Positions 1 through 6,070 are shown, numbered from the stretch's first letter. The stretch is 9,405 nucleotides of DNA from Puniceicoccales bacterium (GCA_031284845.1 JAITXH010000215.1:1-9405), one strand, 5' to 3'. Numbers and translations: made by a program. Notes: a model not told the origin generated them from the letters alone.

Positions 1-203
1 TTGTAATAAGTGTTTGCAAGGGTAGCTTGTTTTTGTGCTTCAGATTCTGGGCGCTCATACTGTTCGTGGTGAGCTGCGCAACCGAAAAAGAAGACAAATA
101 ACGCGCCGGCGAATGCCGAGCGGGTTGTCCGAAATATATTACGGCTGAAGTTTTTTTGTGCGAAAGAATGCACGGTTTTTAGAAATGAGGATTGTTGTTT
201 CAT
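1..203 (-). CDS. Putative lipoprotein, N-terminal part (runs off left edge)
   Basis: Reading the minus strand from the ATG at 203 gives 67 codons without a stop before the window ends, so the C-terminal part is missing. The start is MKQQSSFLKTVHSFAQKN. A basic n-region of about 28 residues is followed by a hydrophobic run (AFAGALFVFFFGC, residues 30-42) ending in a lipobox-like FFGC with Cys42, then a polar mature start (AAHHEQYERPES). This is the layout of a lipoprotein signal peptide, though the n-region is longer than usual. No internal Met offers a shorter start, and there is no Shine-Dalgarno motif before the ATG. It begins 77 bp after the stop of the upstream gene and shares with the next two genes a long polar leader before the membrane segment. 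I do not recognise its family, and its function is unknown. Confidence 0.6.
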   Translation of the reverse strand, partial: MKQQSSFLKTVHSFAQKNFSRNIFRTTRSAFAGALFVFFFGCAAHHEQYERPESEAQKQATLANTYY

Positions 204-280
204 GAGGATTATTGTTGAAGAAAAAGAGAAGATTGTTGGTTACTTTTTTGGAAAATTATTAGGCTGCGAATGGTTCGTGA

Positions 281-1000
281 CTATTTGAGTTCTAGATCGT
301 TATAGGTGGACATTTCTCCAATTGAAAACATTGGGTTGGTGTAGATTATTCGATTGGGGAATGTGTTCGGTGCAAAACTGCGGACATAGTTCACGCCATT
401 CTTAAAAGATGATGGCAGATTTTGATCAAAAAACCACTCTATTTTTAGTGAAGATGATGAGGACAAAAATGACGATTTTTTTTTGCCAATTTTGGTGAAA
501 CGAGTTCGATAAAATTTACCAGCTTGCAAGTCCATAGTGAAGGTTCTCGGAGGGATATGTTCCTGATATTTATTCTCTCCCCGGAAGTAGGAGAGGGTAA
601 AAACATGTCGCCCGGGGAGCAGATCTATGGTAGAGATCCGGTGGTTAACGACAAATCTGCTTCCAATTCTCTTTCTGTTTAGGGAGTCTTCCTCGCTTTC
701 GTCCAGACTTTTCCAGTCTATGGATTCTACAACTACATTACGTCCGACAACAACAGTGGCGACTTCATATTGGTTTCTTATTATTTGCCTATTTTTTTGA
801 AAGGCAGGATAAAGTTGTACTGAAGATTCCCACGTGTAGCCGGAGAAGAAGAGCAGGGTGCAAAGGGCGGCGAGGCATGCGAGGAGCGGTGCGGCTTTCT
901 TGCGGGAGTTGGTGATGCGAAGAGTTTGCCCCGGGGAGGGGGCAAACTCAGGTGTATGTGCGTAGCTGGTGCGCAGGCTTGGATTTTCTGGGATGTTCAT
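281..1000 (-). CDS. Paralog of the adjacent lipoprotein, lipobox cysteine lost
   Basis: This 239-residue protein is clearly a paralog of the next gene (1053..1862). Shared blocks in the same order are PSLRT, KAAPLLACLAALC, LFFSG, EVATV, ESID, IDL.PG.H.FTLS, LQAGK.Y.TRF, W.....NLP and MFS..E. A polar region of about 35 residues precedes one hydrophobic segment (residues 36-54). Where the paralog has the lipobox LFFSGC, this one reads LFFSGY, so Tyr55 (codon TAC) replaces the lipidated cysteine. It should not be lipidated there and may stay anchored by the uncleaved segment. LLAC at 39-42 is a formal alternative lipobox but lacks a hydrophobic stretch before it. A serine run (residues 177-184) lies in the body. 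The body is AT-rich while the leader is GC-rich. The ATG at 1000 aligns with the paralog start. Function unknown. Confidence 0.72.
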   Translation of the reverse strand: MNIPENPSLRTSYAHTPEFAPSPGQTLRITNSRKKAAPLLACLAALCTLLFFSGYTWESSVQLYPAFQKNRQIIRNQYEVATVVVGRNVVVESIDWKSLDESEEDSLNRKRIGSRFVVNHRISTIDLLPGRHVFTLSYFRGENKYQEHIPPRTFTMDLQAGKFYRTRFTKIGKKKSSFLSSSSSLKIEWFFDQNLPSSFKNGVNYVRSFAPNTFPNRIIYTNPMFSIGEMSTYNDLELK

Positions 1001-1052
1001 AGTGCTTCGTGTTGGGTTAGCCGAAAAAGGTTTTTTTCGTTTTTGGGGAAAG

Positions 1053-1862
1053 CTATTGGATTACAAATGGATTAAAGCGCTCTCGTTTCTGTCGTCTTAC
1101 ATTGGGTTGTATGTGCTTATAAACCTCGGACATGGAAAACATCGTTTCGCTGTGGATAACCCGTTCTTGTAGTGGTTCCTGTGCCAGAGTGCGCACGCGT
1201 TGTACTCCTTCTTTCAGAGGCACAGGAAGATTTGGCTCCAAGAACCAGCTTACCCGTAGTGTGGTTCTGTCGTGCATAGAATCGGCCAATTCATTATCAG
1301 CGTAAAATACTCCCTTTTCCCGACGTCCATGACGGGTTCCATAGGTATTACTGTTCAAAGTGTGAAACCGTGTCAGATAGACTTTTCCGGCCTGCAAGTT
1401 CGCAGTGAAGGTCGTCGGTGCAACACTTTCGCTCCCGCCATCCCTTGCCTGTGAGGAAAGAGTGAAGGTATGTTGTCCGGGGCGCAAATCTATGGCGATG
1501 AGTGTGCGGGCCAGTGGATTCTTTGACGCGGCCCATCCCGGCTCTTTGCGGCCATCTATGGATTCTGCCGTCACACCATGTCCGAGGATGACGGTAGCAA
1601 CCTCGCTTTGGTTTTTTGCTACCTGTCTAGTCCCTGGCCGATAGGTGGGATAGAGGTCCACTGAATACCCAACGGATGAACAGCCGGAAAAGAAGAGCAA
1701 GGCGCAAAGGGCGGCGAGGCATGCGAGGAGCGGAGCGGCCTTTTGGGAGGAGTCGCTGGCGCGCGAGGGTTTCCCCGGTGGCGGGGCGAGTTCGGGAGCC
1801 GATGCGCGGTGTGTGCGCAGGCTTGGACTTTGTTGTATCTTAGTTTGTTTTTGAGTGTTCAC
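1053..1862 (-). CDS. Putative outer-envelope lipoprotein
   Basis: The 269-residue protein starts at a GTG (1862). The start is supported by alignment of MNTQ...SPSLRT with the paralog's MNIPENPSLRT. Residues 1-42 are polar and proline-rich. Residues 43-60 form a hydrophobic segment ending in LLFFSGC, a good lipobox with Cys61, so the mature protein should be lipid-anchored beyond the inner membrane. An n-region of over 40 residues is unusual for a signal peptide. The mature part has a pattern of the kind L.PG.H.FTLS (about 126-136) and F.ANLQAGK.YLTRF (about 152-166), which loosely resembles small beta-rich lipoproteins of the DUF2846 kind. That resemblance is only visual. The C-terminus is basic (RRQKRER, 256-262). 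It is the first of three envelope genes in a row and probably the promoter-proximal one. Function unknown. Confidence 0.75.
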   Translation of the reverse strand: MNTQKQTKIQQSPSLRTHRASAPELAPPPGKPSRASDSSQKAAPLLACLAALCALLFFSGCSSVGYSVDLYPTYRPGTRQVAKNQSEVATVILGHGVTAESIDGRKEPGWAASKNPLARTLIAIDLRPGQHTFTLSSQARDGGSESVAPTTFTANLQAGKVYLTRFHTLNSNTYGTRHGRREKGVFYADNELADSMHDRTTLRVSWFLEPNLPVPLKEGVQRVRTLAQEPLQERVIHSETMFSMSEVYKHIQPNVRRQKRERFNPFVIQ

Positions 1863-1902
1863 GGTGCTAGCTGGTTAGTGGAGATTGCGGGCGAATGAGT
1901 GT

Positions 1903-1937
1903 CCGGGGTGATTTTGCCCTGTGAAATCGTGCCCCGG
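1903..1937 (-). promoter_or_regulatory. Possible stem-loop in the lipoprotein 5' leader
   Basis: On the minus strand CCGGGG (1937-1932) pairs with CCCCGG (1908-1903), and inside it GATTT (1928-1924, read as AAATC on plus) pairs with its complement at 1914-1910. This leaves a 9-base loop and a small internal loop. It lies about 40 bp upstream of the GTG at 1862 and has no T tract after it, so it is not a terminator. It could shape translation or stability of the leader. It matches no riboswitch class I know. Confidence 0.3.
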
Positions 1938-1986
1938 GAATGCTGCGGCCAAGAGGGATGAGTGCCTTTTGACGTTTTCATTCATA

Positions 1987-1992
1987 ATTATA
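1987..1992 (-). promoter_or_regulatory. Candidate -10 box for the lipoprotein cluster
   Basis: The minus strand reads TTTATAATTATG here, an exact TATAAT inside the most AT-rich tract of the gap. A transcript from it would have a leader of roughly 115-120 bases before the GTG at 1862. No good -35 hexamer is seen at 16-18 bp spacing, so this rests on the -10 box and its position. Confidence 0.3.
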
Positions 1993-2187
1993 AACTTGGC
2001 CAAAAGCAGTTTTCTGAAATTTTTTTGAAAATATTAAAAAATATATATTCACGGGTGAACGGGAGCCAGTGGGGTGAGGCGTAGATTTTTTCCCAGCGGA
2101 ACCGTGGCGACTCTTCATCTCATTTTCTATCAAAAAGTTCGTGCATGAAAAATATTTGTGTTTCAGGGTGCTAGTGGTGGTAGCTCA

Positions 2188-2232
2188 GGGCCAACGGCCC
2201 GACGACATACCAGCCTATGGCGGAGCCATAGG
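2188..2232. repeat. Double palindrome after oppC, REP-like
   Basis: Two compact inverted repeats stand side by side. CCTATGGC-GGA-GCCATAGG (2214-2232) has perfect 8-bp arms and a 3-base spacer and starts six bases after the oppC stop. GGGCC-AAC-GGCCC (2188-2200) has perfect 5-bp arms and a 3-base spacer. Neither is followed by a T tract in either direction, so they are not standard intrinsic terminators. Paired short hairpins just after a stop codon are typical of REP-type elements, but only one copy lies in this window, so dispersed repetition is inferred. They may still stabilise the 3' end of the oppBC mRNA. Confidence 0.5.
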
Positions 2233-2237
2233 TTCAC

Positions 2238-3098
2238 TCAGCTTTGTTTTTCCGCCCGCGGGTCGAGTGCATCGCGCAGGCCGTCGCCGAGGAAGTTTAG
2301 CGCAAACAATGTCGTCGAGAATATCAGGCTGGGGAAAATCAAAAGCCAGGGGTATTCCTCCATCACATCCGCACCTTCCTTGATGAGCAGGCCCCACGAG
2401 GTCATCGGCGCTTTCACCCCCAAACCCAAAAAGCTGATAAATGCTTCTATCATCATCACCGATGGCACGGTGAGCGTGGCGTAGATGACGATGGTGCCTG
2501 CAAGATTGGGCAAGAGGTGGCGCGTCATGATGCGCAATGGACTTTGCCCGAGACACACCGCAGCCTCGACGAAGGGCTGTGTCTTCAAGGTCTGTGCTTG
2601 ATTGCGCACGATGCGCGCCATCGTCAGCCAGGAGACGGTGCCGATAGCCAGATAAATCCAGTGCAGCTCTTGCCCGAAAACGACGGTGAGCAAGATTACA
2701 AACAGCGTAAAGGGCAGCGAATAGAGCACGTCCACGATGTGCATCATCGCGCTGTCTATGCGCCCGCCGTGCCAGGCTGAGACTATGCCGTAGATGACGC
2801 CGATGAGCACGGAAACGGCGGTGGCGATGAGGCCGACTTGCAGCGAGATCTGCCCGCCTTGCAGCAGGCGCGCCAGCAGGTCGCGCCCCAAGGTGTCCGT
2901 GCCCAGCCAATGCAGCGCGGAGGGCGCAACCGGGCCGAGTATCCTGTCTTGCACCATGTAGTCGTGCGTCAGCGCAGCGGGGCCGAAGGCACAGGCTGCG
3001 CCGATGAACGCGATGAAGACGAGGGAGACGGCAGCCATGCGGTTGCGAAGCAGGCGCCGCGCCGCCCGGAGCCAGAGCGATTCGGGGGCGGCACTCAT
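2238..3098 (-). CDS. oppC: Peptide ABC transporter permease, OppC/DppC type
   Basis: This is the second inner-membrane permease of an oligopeptide/dipeptide-type ABC importer (286 residues, usual length for OppC). An N-terminal membrane segment (about 22-40) precedes the family motif HWLGTDTLGRD (63-73). Further membrane segments follow, then the EAA loop that contacts the ATPase (EAAVCLGQSPLRIMTRHLLPN without its last residue, from 178), FLGLG (223-227) and the C-terminal NFLGDGLRDALDPR (268-281). The frame stays open upstream to 3200, but the ATG at 3098 is preferred: it gives the normal N-terminus, overlaps the oppB stop as ATGA, and has a GGAGG six bases upstream, the only clear Shine-Dalgarno motif in the window. 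Translation is probably coupled to oppB. No ATPase or binding protein follows; the next stretch is intergenic. Confidence 0.92.
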   Translation of the reverse strand: MSAAPESLWLRAARRLLRNRMAAVSLVFIAFIGAACAFGPAALTHDYMVQDRILGPVAPSALHWLGTDTLGRDLLARLLQGGQISLQVGLIATAVSVLIGVIYGIVSAWHGGRIDSAMMHIVDVLYSLPFTLFVILLTVVFGQELHWIYLAIGTVSWLTMARIVRNQAQTLKTQPFVEAAVCLGQSPLRIMTRHLLPNLAGTIVIYATLTVPSVMMIEAFISFLGLGVKAPMTSWGLLIKEGADVMEEYPWLLIFPSLIFSTTLFALNFLGDGLRDALDPRAEKQS

Positions 3099-4018
3099 TT
3101 TGCCTCCAGTCTTACACGCGGGTTGAGCAAAGCGAGGGCCACATCCACGGCGAGATTGAGCATGAGCAGGGCTACGGCGTAAAACAGCACTGTGCCGCAA
3201 ATCATCGTGTATTCCCGGTTGAAGGCGGACGAGACGAAGAGTTTCCCCAGCCCCGGGATGTTGAACATGGACTCAATGACAAATGAGCCGCTGATCAAGC
3301 CCGCCGTCGTCGGGCCAAGGTATGTCATCACGGGCACCAGCGCATTGCGCAGCCCGTGGACAAAATACACCCGCGCCCCGCTCAAGCCCTTGGCGCGGGC
3401 TGTGCGCATGTAGTCTTGATTGCGCACCTCCAGCATATTGGCGCGGGTGAGCCGGGTGATCGGCGCGGCGAAAACCAAGCCCAGCGCCAGTGCCGGCAGG
3501 ATGCGGTCTCCTGCGCTTTCCCAGCCCAGTGCGTGAAACCAGCCGAGCTTGAGCGCGAAGAAAAGTATCAACAGCGGCCCCAATACAAAAGATGGCACGC
3601 ATATTCCCAACGTGGACAGCCCTGTCAGCGTGTGGTCAAGCCAGGTGTTAGGGCGTGCCGCGGCGATGGCTCCTGCGGGGACGCCCAGTGCCACGGCGAC
3701 GAGCAATCCCCAGAGGCCCAGTTCCAACGATACCTTTGCGCGTTCTACGATCAACTCGTTCACCGACCAGCCGGGATATTTGTAAGACGGGCCGAGGTCT
3801 CCCTGAAGCAAGTTGAGCAGGTAGCGTCCGTATTGGGCATACAGTGGCTTGTCCAAGCCGTAATGCGCGTAAAGTTGCGCCTTTACCGGCGCGGGGAGCG
3901 TGCGCTCCTGGTCAAAGGGGCCACCCGGCACAAAGCGCACCAGAAAAAATGTCACTGTAGCGATGACCAACAATACGGGCACCATGCCTGCGAATCGCTT
4001 GAGGATGTAACGTGCCAT
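3095..4018 (-). CDS. oppB: Peptide ABC transporter permease, OppB/DppB type
   Basis: This is the first inner-membrane permease of an oligopeptide/dipeptide-type importer (307 residues, normal length). It opens with the family-typical MARYILKRFAGMVPVLLVI, with the first membrane segment at about 9-29 followed by FVPGGPFD. The region YGLDKPLYAQYGRYL (53-67) and GDLGPSYKY (73-81) are conserved in OppB. Several membrane segments follow, and the EAA loop is at about 204-227 (MRTARAKGLSGARV...HGLRNAL). IESMFNIPGLGKL (248-260) is another family signature. The ATG at 4018 lies 24 bp after the stop of a small lipoprotein gene and has no Shine-Dalgarno motif. The stop overlaps the oppC start. It would pair with OppC to form the channel, but the ATPases and binding protein must be encoded elsewhere. 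The transported substrate cannot be read from permeases alone. Confidence 0.93.
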   Translation of the reverse strand: MARYILKRFAGMVPVLLVIATVTFFLVRFVPGGPFDQERTLPAPVKAQLYAHYGLDKPLYAQYGRYLLNLLQGDLGPSYKYPGWSVNELIVERAKVSLELGLWGLLVAVALGVPAGAIAAARPNTWLDHTLTGLSTLGICVPSFVLGPLLILFFALKLGWFHALGWESAGDRILPALALGLVFAAPITRLTRANMLEVRNQDYMRTARAKGLSGARVYFVHGLRNALVPVMTYLGPTTAGLISGSFVIESMFNIPGLGKLFVSSAFNREYTMICGTVLFYAVALLMLNLAVDVALALLNPRVRLEAK

Positions 4019-4042
4019 CGGATTCGCCGCCCGGAGGGGCGC

Positions 4043-4327
4043 TTATCGGGAAGCGCGATCAGCTTCCACCTGGCGTTCCAGTTCTTCGAGAGTCGGCGGT
4101 GGCGGCGTGTTGGGACCATAGGCTTTGCGTTCAAACGCCTCGCGCTCGGCTGCCGATATATTCGGGTTTTGCCGCATGCGTTCTGAGTGCAGGATGTTTT
4201 GCTCCCGCATCCTTATATCTACGCTTTCCGTCTCGGGGTCACTAAAGAAGGGGACGAACATGCACCCATTGCAAAACAACAGTGCGGCTGAAAAAACAAA
4301 CAGCGGAAAAACAAACGAGTAACGCAT
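4043..4327 (-). CDS. Small putative lipoprotein upstream of oppBC
   Basis: This 94-residue protein begins MRYSFVFPLFVFSAALL and reaches a cysteine at residue 22 (FCNGC), as in a short lipoprotein signal peptide. Positions -3 and -2 (Cys, Asn) are atypical for a lipobox, so lipidation is likely rather than sure. The mature part is highly charged (REQNILHSERMRQN, AAEREAFERK) with a proline run (GPNTPPPPTLEELERQ). The ATG at 4327 is chosen over an in-frame GTG two codons upstream because it opens directly into the hydrophobic signal. It is 24 bp upstream of oppB, so probably cotranscribed. It is far too small to be the substrate-binding protein and resembles no family I know. Confidence 0.68.
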   Translation of the reverse strand: MRYSFVFPLFVFSAALLFCNGCMFVPFFSDPETESVDIRMREQNILHSERMRQNPNISAAEREAFERKAYGPNTPPPPTLEELERQVEADRASR

Positions 4328-4454
4328 AGGCACCGCACTGTGTCTGGCTGTTGCAGACGTTCAATCTAATTTCTACACTTACAGCGAGGGCCAGAGGGCG
4401 GGCAGGGCGATTCACTAGCAAGCAGTAGCCAATCCTCATGGAGCACGGCGGCTC

Positions 4455-5237
4455 TCACTGGTGTCCGTTCAGCACTTCCAAGGCTTGCTCGTGCAACCAC
4501 GGGTTGGCTGCGAGCGCATTGCCGGATGCCAGTGCATCGCCGCCTTTCCAATCTGTCACCACTGCACCGGCTCCCTGCAAGACTGGCACGAGAGGCACCA
4601 GATCCCATGGGTTCAGCACTGGATCGGCCATGATGTCTCCCAACCCGGCAGCCACCATTAAGTGTCCGTAGCAGTCGCCCCAAGTGCGGAACAGGCCGGC
4701 CTTGGCCACCAGATGTTCCCACGCGGTGGCATTTTGGTATTTCGCCACATTTTTCACATCAGTCGTGAGCAGCAAGGCCTCTTTCAACAAACGTTTGCCG
4801 CCGACCGAGGCTTTGCGCCCATTGTACAGTGTCAACACGCCGTCGCCTATCACGCGTTGGCGCGTGACGGGCTGGTCTATTACGCCAAGGAACGGCTTGC
4901 CCTGATAGAGCAATCCGAAGAGCAGCCCGTAAAGCGGCACACGCGGGATGAAGGATTTCGTCCCGTCTATGGGGTCAAGCGTCCAGACGAACTCCGCATC
5001 CGGGCGATCCCGCCCGAATTCCTCGCCGATGATGCCGTGCGCGGGGTAGCGTTCGGCGATCCACGCACGCAGCTGGCGTTCGCACTCTTTGTCGGCGAGA
5101 GTTACGGGGGAGCCGTCGGGCTTGATTTCCACTTCGGTCTCGTCCCGGGCATGGTAGTCGCGCAGCAGTGCCGCGCCGCGATCGGCAAGGGTTTCGGCGA
5201 ACGCCCAAAGCTCAGCCCGTAGTTTTTCGGAAATCAT
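4455..5237 (-). CDS. hisN: Histidinol-phosphatase, inositol monophosphatase family (HisN type)
   Basis: This 260-residue cytosolic phosphatase belongs to the Mg2+-dependent inositol monophosphatase superfamily. Metal and phosphate motifs are in order: GEEFG (71-75, Glu72), LDPIDGTKSF (87-96, with Asp88, Asp91, Gly92, Thr93) and NPWDLVPLVP (209-218, with Asp212). The DGSPVTLADKE segment (41-51) and the run WGDCYGHLMVAAG (186-198) match the HisN branch, which removes phosphate from L-histidinol phosphate in the eighth step of histidine synthesis. The assignment as HisN rather than generic inositol monophosphatase rests on that run and on DGTKSFI. A small oddity is GAGA (222-225) where AGG is usual. 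The ATG at 5237 has no Shine-Dalgarno motif. The gene starts 32 bp after the ExbD-like gene, suggesting one transcript. No other histidine gene is nearby. Confidence 0.85.
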   Translation of the reverse strand: MISEKLRAELWAFAETLADRGAALLRDYHARDETEVEIKPDGSPVTLADKECERQLRAWIAERYPAHGIIGEEFGRDRPDAEFVWTLDPIDGTKSFIPRVPLYGLLFGLLYQGKPFLGVIDQPVTRQRVIGDGVLTLYNGRKASVGGKRLLKEALLLTTDVKNVAKYQNATAWEHLVAKAGLFRTWGDCYGHLMVAAGLGDIMADPVLNPWDLVPLVPVLQGAGAVVTDWKGGDALASGNALAANPWLHEQALEVLNGHQ

Positions 5238-5269
5238 GGAAGTAATCTGTGTTTGGAAATGGGCGGATA

Positions 5270-5833
5270 TTACTGCGGGCTTCTGTCTTCGCTGGCGACT
5301 TGCACATGCGAGAAACCGGCTTCCCGGGCATAATCGCTCAATTGGAAAAAACGCTGCATGGTCACCGACCGGTCTATCTTGAGCAGAAGGATCACGGGGG
5401 CGGACGGGATTTTTTCGCCTTCGGGCACCCGTTGTGCGGCCTCTTCCTTTGCCTTGGATACCGCATTGGCCATTGCCTGCTGCAGTGCTGAGTCCAGCCG
5501 CGCAAAAGGCATGCCGTTGAAGAACACGAGCGTGTCTGAGGTGGCAGTGAGCATGTGCGCGGGGAAGTCCGCCGCTGCGTTGGTGGCTTTTGGCGCTATG
5601 AGTGTGGCGTGTGTCATCTCTCCCGGCAGGGGAGTCGCCGAGCGCGGCATCTCAAGGGCGTCCGGCGCGGCACCCAGTGCCATGGTCAACCCCGGCGCAT
5701 AGATGAAGCGCGACCCTGCGAGCGTGAACAGGATGGCCAGCAGCAGCACGGTGACGAGGGGTAGCGCGTCCGCCCGTGTCTCCGGATCCTGGAGGCGGGC
5801 GCGAAGACCGAGCGGGCTGTGGAAAGAATTCAT
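5270..5833 (-). CDS. ExbD/TolR-like protein lacking the membrane aspartate
   Basis: The 187-residue protein has the ExbD/TolR layout: a short cytoplasmic tail, one membrane segment (about 24-45, LPLVTVLLLAILFTLAG) and a periplasmic domain. The C-terminal half carries family-like features: DTLVFFNGMPFARLD (about 100-114), then VILLLKIDRSVTMQRFFQL (about 147-165) and AREAGFSHVQVAS, matching the usual order of strand, K/D turn, helix, AG...V.VA. In ExbD and TolR the membrane helix starts P-L-I/V-D, and that Asp takes part in proton-driven motor action. Here the sequence is PLVT, with Thr28 in its place. No ExbB/TolQ gene is adjacent. It may be a structural relative rather than a working motor subunit. 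The ATG at 5833 lacks a Shine-Dalgarno motif and lies only about 16 bp beyond a terminator. A linker (about 52-95) is low in recognisable motifs. Confidence 0.65.
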   Translation of the reverse strand: MNSFHSPLGLRARLQDPETRADALPLVTVLLLAILFTLAGSRFIYAPGLTMALGAAPDALEMPRSATPLPGEMTHATLIAPKATNAAADFPAHMLTATSDTLVFFNGMPFARLDSALQQAMANAVSKAKEEAAQRVPEGEKIPSAPVILLLKIDRSVTMQRFFQLSDYAREAGFSHVQVASEDRSPQ

Positions 5834-5848
5834 GGGAGGCGTGTGGAT

Positions 5849-5887
5849 AAAAAAAGGAACCCTTCCGTGAAGCCGGCAGGGTCCCTT
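5849..5887 (-). terminator. Intrinsic terminator after the small basic protein gene
   Basis: The minus-strand RNA reads AAGGGACCCU (5887-5878), a 14-base middle, then AGGGUUCCUU (5863-5854) and a run of seven U (5855-5849). The ten base pairs include one G-U wobble, and an inner CCG/CGG extends the stem to a short loop. A GC-containing stem directly followed by U7 is a classic rho-independent terminator. It lies 27 bp past the small basic protein stop and just ahead of the ExbD-like start. Confidence 0.8.
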
Positions 5888-5914
5888 GTCAAAGGCGAAA
5901 TGCGCGATGCCCGC

Positions 5915-6070
5915 TTAGGCGTCGGGTTTGGTTTTTTGCAGGCCTGTTACTTTTTGGCCTTTCCACTGACCGCGCTTTTTGAGCAGGTCGAGCCGTTCAA
6001 AACGTTTGAGAACGGTGCGCTTGGAGGAACCGGCGGCTGCGGAAGATTTGAAGCTATTGTGCTGGGACAT
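5915..6070 (-). CDS. Small basic protein, Verrucomicrobia/Chlamydiae family
   Basis: This 51-residue protein opens MSQHNSFKSSAAAGSSKR, continues TVLKRFERLDLLKKRGQWK and ends GQKVTGLQKTKPDA. The MSQH..FKSS start, the VLKRFER..LLKKRG.W core and the G.PK/LQK-like tail match the short basic protein family known from Verrucomicrobia, Chlamydiae and Lentisphaerae (TIGR04137 as I recall it). Its role is unproven; size and charge suggest RNA or ribosome association. The ATG at 6070 gives the family-typical N-terminus and lacks a Shine-Dalgarno motif. The gene lies 82 bp after feoB and has its own terminator, so it can act as a single-gene transcript. It is the best taxonomic marker in the window. Confidence 0.85.
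   Translation of the reverse strand: MSQHNSFKSSAAAGSSKRTVLKRFERLDLLKKRGQWKGQKVTGLQKTKPDA

Larger units (their letters stand above)
1863..2237. other. 375-bp intergenic region
   Basis: No open frame here looks like a gene on either strand. From the oppC side it holds two tight palindromes (2188-2200 and 2214-2232), then plain sequence, then an AT-rich tract (about 1981-2050) with a TATAAT box on the minus strand. Next comes a GC-rich leader that can fold into a hairpin (1903-1937) before the lipoprotein start at 1862. The region probably separates the oppBC transcript from the lipoprotein transcript. Confidence 0.6.

Noticed and set aside
875..886. LLAC (residues 39-42) as a replacement lipobox in the 239-residue paralog
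   Set aside because: It lacks a hydrophobic stretch before the cysteine, and the same residues occur in the paralog that has a true lipobox further on.
1022..1039. Hairpin CGAAAAA-GGTT-TTTTTCG between the two paralogs as a terminator
   Set aside because: The stem is nearly all A-T, has no T run after it on the minus strand, and no plus-strand gene needs it.
3356..4186. Long plus-strand open frame (276 codons) across oppB
   Set aside because: It is antisense to the firmly identified oppB, has an odd His/Gln/Arg-rich composition, and overlaps the lipoprotein gene as well.
4328..4333. GTG start two codons upstream for the small lipoprotein
   Set aside because: ATG at 4327 opens directly into the signal peptide; the longer form adds only two residues and no support.
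5887..5892. Exact TTGACA on the minus strand as a -35 box for the ExbD-like gene
   Set aside because: No -10 hexamer lies at 15-19 bp; the expected place falls in the terminator stem.
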